From contig CALSCP010002497.1 in assembly GCA_943704425.1 (NCBI GenBank), positions 128,798 to 192,797 of the forward strand: a stretch of DNA of 64,000 bases. The letters run 5' to 3'. Each line of letters begins with the position of its first letter. Within the stretch, counting starts at the first letter, position 1. The position numbers and the translations under genes were made by a program. Below, one piece after another: positions 58,801-64,000 of the stretch. Source of the DNA: Ministeria vibrans ATCC 50519. Its lineage: Eukaryota; Opisthokonta; Filasterea. A model generated the notes under the pieces. It saw nothing but the letters and a program-made list of their open reading frames with translations. It did no database searches and was not told the origin of the DNA.

Positions 58801-60933
58801 CGTCTTACGCACCGCTTGAATACTGAAAAAAAAAACATTCAAAGTAATACGAATAAATAATCGCGTTGCACAAAACACGGCGAATAAATTGATGAGCGTA
58901 CCCTCGTGAAAACTTGCTCTCAAACTCGTTTGATGCATGACGCCGTGACGCCGAGCGGGCCCTTCGCTCTTCGCGCGTCAACGGCAACGATGTCTGTGAC
59001 TGCTTCTTCTTTTCCAACATTTTACGCAGCACTACACGCACACAAGAAAGAACATCCCCAAACAAACAAAGTAAGAACATAATAACAAATAATAATCATG
59101 ATAATAATTCTCCGTTTCCTACTGGTAACATCATCGCTGGTCTTCTTTGACAGCGGCGAATGCGATCGCTCTCCAGCTTCCTTCTCCTTCTCCTTCTCGA
59201 CAATCTCTTTATCCGTCGTTTCATTCACCGTTGAACCCTCTCCTTCCCCCCCATCTATCTCCCGCTCCTTCTCGTTACCTGCAAGCTCGTTCGCTTCGGC
59301 CATGAGTGACAGAAAAAGCTCCACCTAAATACAAACACGAGACATAAAAGGGTCACTTTCTAACATATTATAACAATCATACGAATTAAAACAGTCAGTC
59401 AAAATAATTATAACTATAACATTACAACATCCGTTTTTCGAAACCTTTGCAAGCAACTTCCCGTCTGTCGTTGGCGCTGTGCGCAACTGATTCATGACCT
59501 CGTCAAAGCCCACCGATGTGAATATATCGACAACGTGTCGGAGCATGTCCACATCGTCTGTCGTCGACGCCACAATCTCTGCAAAGAAAAGAATAGAATT
59601 TTATGATCCTCTTTGGAGCTCCGTTGTTTTCTTTTGTTGTCGTACCGTTGATAAGAGACATGGACAGCAGACGCAGCTTATTGTCGGCCTCGGGTAATTT
59701 GAGCAGGTCCAGAAACACCGAAAAAGGAGCACAGCCCATTGACTCAGCCTGAACAGTCAAACACACACAACGCAAGGAATGAGCAATCGATCTCACACCC
59801 TTGCCTCTTGTTTTTTGTCTTTTTCTGAACTTTTCCTTAGACACTTACGACATTGCATGCGACTTCAATAAGCGACGTGATCACTTCTTCCCGGTCGTTG
59901 ATCACAATTAGAATCACATCAAGAATCGACTTGACAACCTCGAGCGGCATTCCCTCTCGAATCACTAGAGTGTCGAAATACTGTGTCTCAAAATTTTGAA
60001 CCGCAAGCCATAGGCCAACCAGATAAAACACAGGATTCAAACAAACCACCATAACCAAATATACAATATACCTGTCGAGTAGAGCATCTCAAGGTTATAA
60101 AGGGACTCGGCGACTGCGTCCATTCCATCCACGAAGAAGACAGACTGAAGAAGCACTTTGCATGCAAGCAATGCCGGCTGGAGTGCATCAATGCTGCACA
60201 ACTCAATGATGAGAGCCAGTCCGTTGCCCATAAAGAACTCTTGGGCAAACTCGGCATCGAGGCGCAGGTGGCGTTGAAGGCACCCGAGCACTTCGGTCAG
60301 CCGATCGGGCGACGCGTCCACCGCCTCGCGAATGGTGTCTGTCCGTTAAAAAGGAAGAATGAGAAGCGAAGAAGAGACGCCAGGTTTTCGCGTTTGAGCG
60401 CCTACCTTTGAAATTGAGTACTTGAAGCTGGGGTTGCGTGCGCAAGAGCACTTGGTGTTCATGCAGGAGATCCTGAACGAGAAGAGACACGAATAAAAGG
60501 GTTCACGGAGCAGACAAAAAAAGGTCTCTGGCAGCGAATAATACCAGTTGGTCCTCAAGCGGATCGTCATGGTCCAGACACATACCATCTGGGTACACTT
60601 GGAGGGCTGCAGCGAGCGGCTGAGTGCACATAGGAGAGGTCAGCAAAGGCAAAACACGTTTTGAGTGGGTGTTGCGTTTACATCAAGTGGAGCGTTGCAC
60701 TCTGCGACGAGCCGCTTGAGAACGGCGCGCACAGGAAGGCTAATGAGCACGCGATCCAGCGTCACCGCGGTCGCTTCGGACGTTTCCATGAGGCGCTCGC
60801 TTGTGACGTTGCGGTCGTCAACGTAACGAACGTGTAGCGTCAGCGATGCGTCTCCATCAATGTCGTCGACCAAGTCGTCAACGGCATCCTCTTCACCAAC
60901 GCTTTCAGGTGTGCTTTCCTCGTTGTCACTCAT
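55005..60933 (-). CDS. Diaphanous-type formin (FH1-FH2 actin nucleator)
   Basis: About 18 exons, roughly 1,350 residues. The first exon (from 60933) is acidic. Exons at about 60.6-59.4 kb form an armadillo-like GBD/FH3 region (DRLTEVLGCLQRHLRLDAEF, LALIIELCSIDALQPALLAC, EVVKSILDVILIVINDREEV). Basic linker exons follow (59.3-58.9 kb). The big exon 58822-57447 has a basic region, then FH1 with about seven blocks of 8-12 Pro (58345-57960), then the FH2 start VPKLKKLNWSKVAP. FH2 continues in exons 57370-55600 (VLSDKRSRSVAISTS, ALVLKIGNTMNGNTARGNAS, FTLDVLGKLGDTRDS, FLVEHTL, ASDFQATVTMIAQ). The tail is basic (MRRRRKDPD), perhaps DAD-like. Formins nucleate unbranched actin using profilin-actin bound by FH1. 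A highly charged insert (about 80 residues) separates the lasso/linker from the FH2 core. Several introns hold (ATT)n. Confidence 0.9.
55738..55938. repeat. (ATT)n-rich intron of the formin gene
   Basis: About 200 bases of ATT repeats with two near-identical subunits (TATTACTATTATAATTATTA followed by TTATCATTAATA) at 55790 and 55854, showing local duplication of a 64-base block. Confidence 0.9.
56283..56383. repeat. (ATT)n tract in another formin intron
   Basis: Imperfect ATT repeats of about 100 bases between two FH2 exons. Confidence 0.88.
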
Positions 60934-61110
60934 GAACGAGAAGGAAATGGAGTGAATTCAGATTTTTTTCGTTTTTATTATTGTTGTTTACAAAATGATT
61001 GTGATTGAAAAAAAAATTCATAATTCATTTATTTCAATATTTATCAAAACAAAACACCTGTACGCACAGGCTTTGATCCACTTGTGAGTTGTGCGTATCA
61101 TCTGAAAGGG

Positions 61111-61824
61111 ATGGCGTTGAGGGGAGAGGGCAAGATCAACTTTGCCGGAGACGATGGCGACTCAAGACAGCGCGTCAAAGACAGTTACGAGAAGAGTGCA
61201 CGGTACGGTAATTGTCGATCTTTGACGCATGAGCCAAAGGGATGGGGGGCGGGGGCGGAGAGGGGGTTCTTTGTGAGGTGGTGGTGCCGGTGGTGGAGGG
61301 ATACAAAGTGAAGTTTTCGACATGCCACGTCGAACGATTGACTCATCACCAACACTGTGGCGCACTCTTTCGCCATTTGCAGGGAAAAGCGACGGCTGAC
61401 GACGCTGGCGTATGCTATGGCAGGAACTTCGTTGGTAGCTGCTGGGGTTGATGCGACCGTCGGCGTCCATCCGCTGTGGTGGGCGCCGTTTGCGCATGCG
61501 ACGCTGTCGCTGGCGGGCGTTGCGACTGTCCTGAAGGGAGCACTGCCGCGGAACCAGCAGACGCCGCTGCTTGCCTTTGTCGCCATAGCAATCTTCTCCT
61601 TGGCCTTTGCCATTGGCGGCCTTGTTGCCCAGGTGCGTTGGACAAGTGAGTGCACTGAGAGGCTCACCAATTTGTGGCTCATTGTGTAGTTGAACGATGG
61701 CACTTCACACACTGCGGCCCTTGCTGCCTATGCGCTGAGCAGTCTGACTATTGTTGCGACGGCTGTTGGTGCCATGACACTCAACTCGACGTGGACGAAC
61801 AAAAGACAGAAGAGGAGAGATTGA
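61111..61824 (+). CDS. Small four-helix membrane protein of unknown family
   Basis: Exons 61111-61202, 61383-61632 and 61690-61824 give 158 residues. A hydrophilic N-terminus of about 35 residues is followed by four hydrophobic segments (about TTLAYAMAGTSLVAAGVDAT, APFAHATLSLAGVATVL, LLAFVAIAIFSLAFAIGGLV, ALAAYALSSLTIVATAVGA) and a basic tail (NKRQKRRD). Short loops and Gly/Ala-rich helices suggest a small tetraspan protein. I recognise no family. The first-exon frame was chosen because it is the only one that splices in phase to the second. The start is 177 bases from the divergent formin start. The first intron (180 bases) is unusually GC/G-rich with GGGG runs. Confidence 0.62.
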
Positions 61825-62286
61825 AAATCAATCCTTTCACACTTCTTACACTTACTTCTAAGGAGTCTGGTCTGAGACTGTCTATCAAAAAAATCAATAA
61901 TAATAATAATTATTATTATTATTATTCCATTCCCATCTTTTTAGAGTTAGTCAATAGTTGATAGCGGAAGCATTTGTATTCCTCTTTGTCGTATTTTATT
62001 ATATTTTTCCAACTTGTGAATGATTGTGTGTCTTCATATAGTGCCAATACAAACAACTCAAAAGTCAACCTCACTTTCTAAGCTACAGTCTACGCCCTAC
62101 AGGAGCGTCGAGAAAAGGCAGAGGTAGGTGTCTTATTATTTTGAGTACAACTTCGTTTCAATGAAAATGGGTCCTCTCAAACGATGGGAGTTCCGACCTT
62201 GATGTGACTGGAGCCAGTCTGAAGTCAGTCTATTGCAGAGCTCGCCGGCAGAGACACCGTATCTACTAATGAGCATTCAGCAATAA
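61825..62286. other. Gene-free spacer
   Basis: About 460 bases with AAT/ATT repeats at 61898-61926. No open frame, RNA gene or known repeat seen. Confidence 0.5.
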
Positions 62287-62493
62287 CTAGCGGCGAGGTC
62301 GTCGGATTGCGTGGATGAAGACGACGCCAAGGAAGGTGTAGAGCTCCTCAGCATCCATGCCGTTTCCCGTGTGCCAAGTAGGCGGCAGCAGCCGCAGACG
62401 GCCGGCGCGGTTGTCGTCGCGTTCGGAGCGGCTCCTGGTCGGACGATGTGAAAATGTTGGCTGCTGCTCAGAAAACATCGGATTCGGATTCAT
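62287..62493 (-). CDS. Possible small protein, 68 residues, with C-terminal hydrophobic segment
   Basis: Open frame with a Met start at 62493, basic Arg-rich middle (RPTRSRSERDDNRAGRLRLL), a GMDAEELYTF stretch, hydrophobic LGVVFIHAI and an RRPRR end. It would be divergent from the helix-hairpin-helix gene. It resembles tail-anchored micropeptides only in outline; there is no family match and no splice evidence, so it may be chance. Confidence 0.3.
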   Translation of the reverse strand: MNPNPMFSEQQPTFSHRPTRSRSERDDNRAGRLRLLPPTWHTGNGMDAEELYTFLGVVFIHAIRRPRR

Positions 62494-62581
62494 CTCATTC
62501 TCAGCTGAGACTGCCGAGTCAGCTCTCGGTTTATGATTTTCATTCTCTTTCTTCACTTCACGTTGTTTGTATCCAGGAAGA

Positions 62582-63571
62582 ATGCAACAACCTTGCATTA
62601 ACGATGCTTCAAAGCGTGAGATCATGTCTGTTAATGGCATAGGCGACAAGCTGACTGCGAGAATTCTCCTCGCGCGAAAGGAGGCTCGTTTTGATTCGTG
62701 GAACAACCTTCAAGCTCGTATTCCAGGAATTGGAGATAAGCTTCGTGAAAGGCTCGCACTGCGGTTTTCTTTTGTTCATGTTTCTCCCCATACTGGTGGT
62801 GTGCGACCCTTGCGTGAGTTTGCGCAACATCACAATCCCAAAAACACGACTCGAGTAAGAAGTGTTTATTAATGCAAAAACCTCATGCTGACCCCAATCC
62901 AATAGGCGCCGTTAAGGGTTCTTCCTGTCGAAGCGGTCCGAGGCCCACTCGCGGCTGCGGCGGAGGAACCGGGCGCTTGTCTTGTTGCTGATTGCAAAAA
63001 GGAGGCTAAATGCGTTTTTTTTTGCTCTGGGCATTCTGTGCGCAAATGCGTGACCTCTATGAAGGCGACTCTCTTACAACGCGATGGTCATCATGATGCG
63101 TACTCCCGGGAGCCATTTTCTTCTGAAGGCAGCAGCCGCTCTCGAATCACTGTTGATCACGTTCACGAAGTCCAATTCTTCCATCACGTTCTCGCCAAAA
63201 CCCTTGTGGATCCAGGCACGAGAATTGATATTAGAAATTTGAGCAAAGTCACCAGCGCTCTCAGAGTGAGTGTTGTCAATTCGCCCGACAATATGCTTCT
63301 GACAACGCAAAGTAACAATTCGTCCAAGATGCACATCGTGAAGACGTGGTGCAATTATCTCATGGTGGAGGACCGCAACAGACGACGACTTCTCCGTGAG
63401 TGTGTTCGAACACGAAAACAGAAAATGTTGTGGAGTGCCATTGAATCCTCCATGCAAAATGACTTGTTTTTTCGCCCCCCTGAAACGAGCTCTGTTTCCG
63501 TTGCAGGACTCCTCGAGGATGTTTCCGAGCACATGTTTGATGCACTGCTCCAAATGGGTCTTTACCAATAA
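62582..63571 (+). CDS. Helix-hairpin-helix protein with HNH-like C-terminal domain
   Basis: Exons 62582-62854 and 62906-63571 give 312 residues if translation starts at 62582; a further 5' exon (acceptor at 62575) is possible but I could not join one in phase. The N-terminus has two helix-hairpin-helix units (SVNGIGDKLTARILLAR and LQARIPGIGDKLRERLALRF), as in ComEA-type DNA binders. A Cys/His cluster follows (ADCKKEAKCVFFCSGHSVRKC). Then RITVDHVHEVQFFHHVLAKT and, 40 residues on, VNSPDNMLLTTQSNNSSKM. A DH..E.Q motif followed by N...N and N..K is the arrangement of HNH/EndoVII-type nucleases. Together this suggests a DNA-binding nuclease or a relative. The nuclease reading is inference from motif spacing. 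No partner genes help. Confidence 0.6.
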
Positions 63572-64000
63572 TAACAATAATAAGAAAAATATAATAATAA
63601 ATAAATTTATTAATAATAATAATAAAAATTAAAAATTGGCGATCCAAGAATAAATAAATAAATCAGCATTGAACAATATAATTTATATACTACTCTGCTA
63701 ATTACTTTTTGTCTGCTTCGTACTTCATTATTAAAAATTTTGAATAATAATAAGAAGAAGAATACAACCCATTTATTAATGATACAGTCACCACGCGAAG
63801 ACACAGCCAGACCGCCTTGCAAACTCGACCGAAACTCTAGAGGTAACATGGGAGAACAGTGGCAGGTCATAGTGCTGTGTCGACGCTATCCAGTGAGGCA
63901 ATCGCAATGGTACGCCATACCCCCAGAGGAGGCTTAGGGCTCTGACACCATGAAGGTGTCTATCGGCAAGGAGTGTAAAGTCGAAGTCGTGGTTGAGGCA
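63572..64000. other. AT-rich spacer, then unassigned sequence at the right edge
   Basis: AT-rich with AAT/ATT to about 63770. From 63775 the GC content rises. Both strands have open frames of 50-70 codons to the edge (for example minus-strand GVPLRLPHWIASTQHYDLPL), but none matches a family I know. This may be the end of a gene or element that continues outside. Confidence 0.4.

Overview
This is a gene-dense nuclear segment from a eukaryote. Nearly every gene is broken by short spliceosomal introns (GT-AG, mostly about 50-160 bases) whose phases match exactly between exons. Intergenic gaps are only tens to a few hundred bases. All three standard stop codons are used, so the standard code applies. 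Coding sequence is GC-rich; introns and spacers are AT-rich and full of microsatellites such as (AAT)n, (GA)n and (GT)n. The gene content (PSMD5, CENP-E-like kinesin, Mps1/TTK, GnT-I, GT92, SERHL2-like hydrolase, formin, a WHAMM/JMY-like protein, the axonemal protein CFAP210) suggests a flagellated heterotrophic protist near opisthokonts, perhaps a unicellular holozoan. I cannot name the lineage. The only sequence gap is 9 Ns inside an (AAT)n tract.

Layout. 1-6.0 kb: 5'-partial mitochondrial trifunctional enzyme alpha subunit, a small rhodanese, and a type II membrane protein of unknown function. 6.1-25.5 kb: a thymidylate kinase gene is split into a 5' part (6124-6503) and a 3' part (24774-25450). 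Between them lie a Golgi GnT-I, a WHAMM/JMY-like actin nucleation factor, a STAND/NB-ARC-ankyrin protein, PSMD5, a reverse-transcriptase relic, phosphonoacetaldehyde hydrolase, CFAP210, an F-box/LRR protein and the 3' half of an SLC18B1-like transporter. Both break points are in (GA)n repeats. 25.7-32 kb: a head-to-head pair of secreted proteins (a beta-helix protein and an unknown family) and an ankyrin-DnaJ protein. 32-42 kb: Mps1/TTK kinase and CENP-E-like kinesin, head to head. 42-48 kb: SERHL2-like hydrolase, eIF2-gamma, and a GT92 glycosyltransferase. 48.7-61 kb: a large LRR protein ending in an ADP-ribosyltransferase-like fold, TMEM19, and a diaphanous-type formin. 61-64 kb: a small four-helix membrane protein and a helix-hairpin-helix/HNH-like protein.

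How the genes fit together. Most are independent housekeeping genes. Recurrent themes are cytoskeleton and mitosis (TTK, CENP-E, formin, WHAMM/JMY-like, CFAP210) and the secretory pathway (GnT-I, GT92, the type II protein, two secreted proteins). Divergent neighbours separated by 70-250 bases are common, so shared promoters are likely. The least conventional items are the STAND-ankyrin receptor-like protein, the LRR plus inactive-looking PARP-like protein, the phosphonate-degrading enzyme, and the split thymidylate kinase, which is either an assembly error or a real rearrangement through (GA)n repeats.
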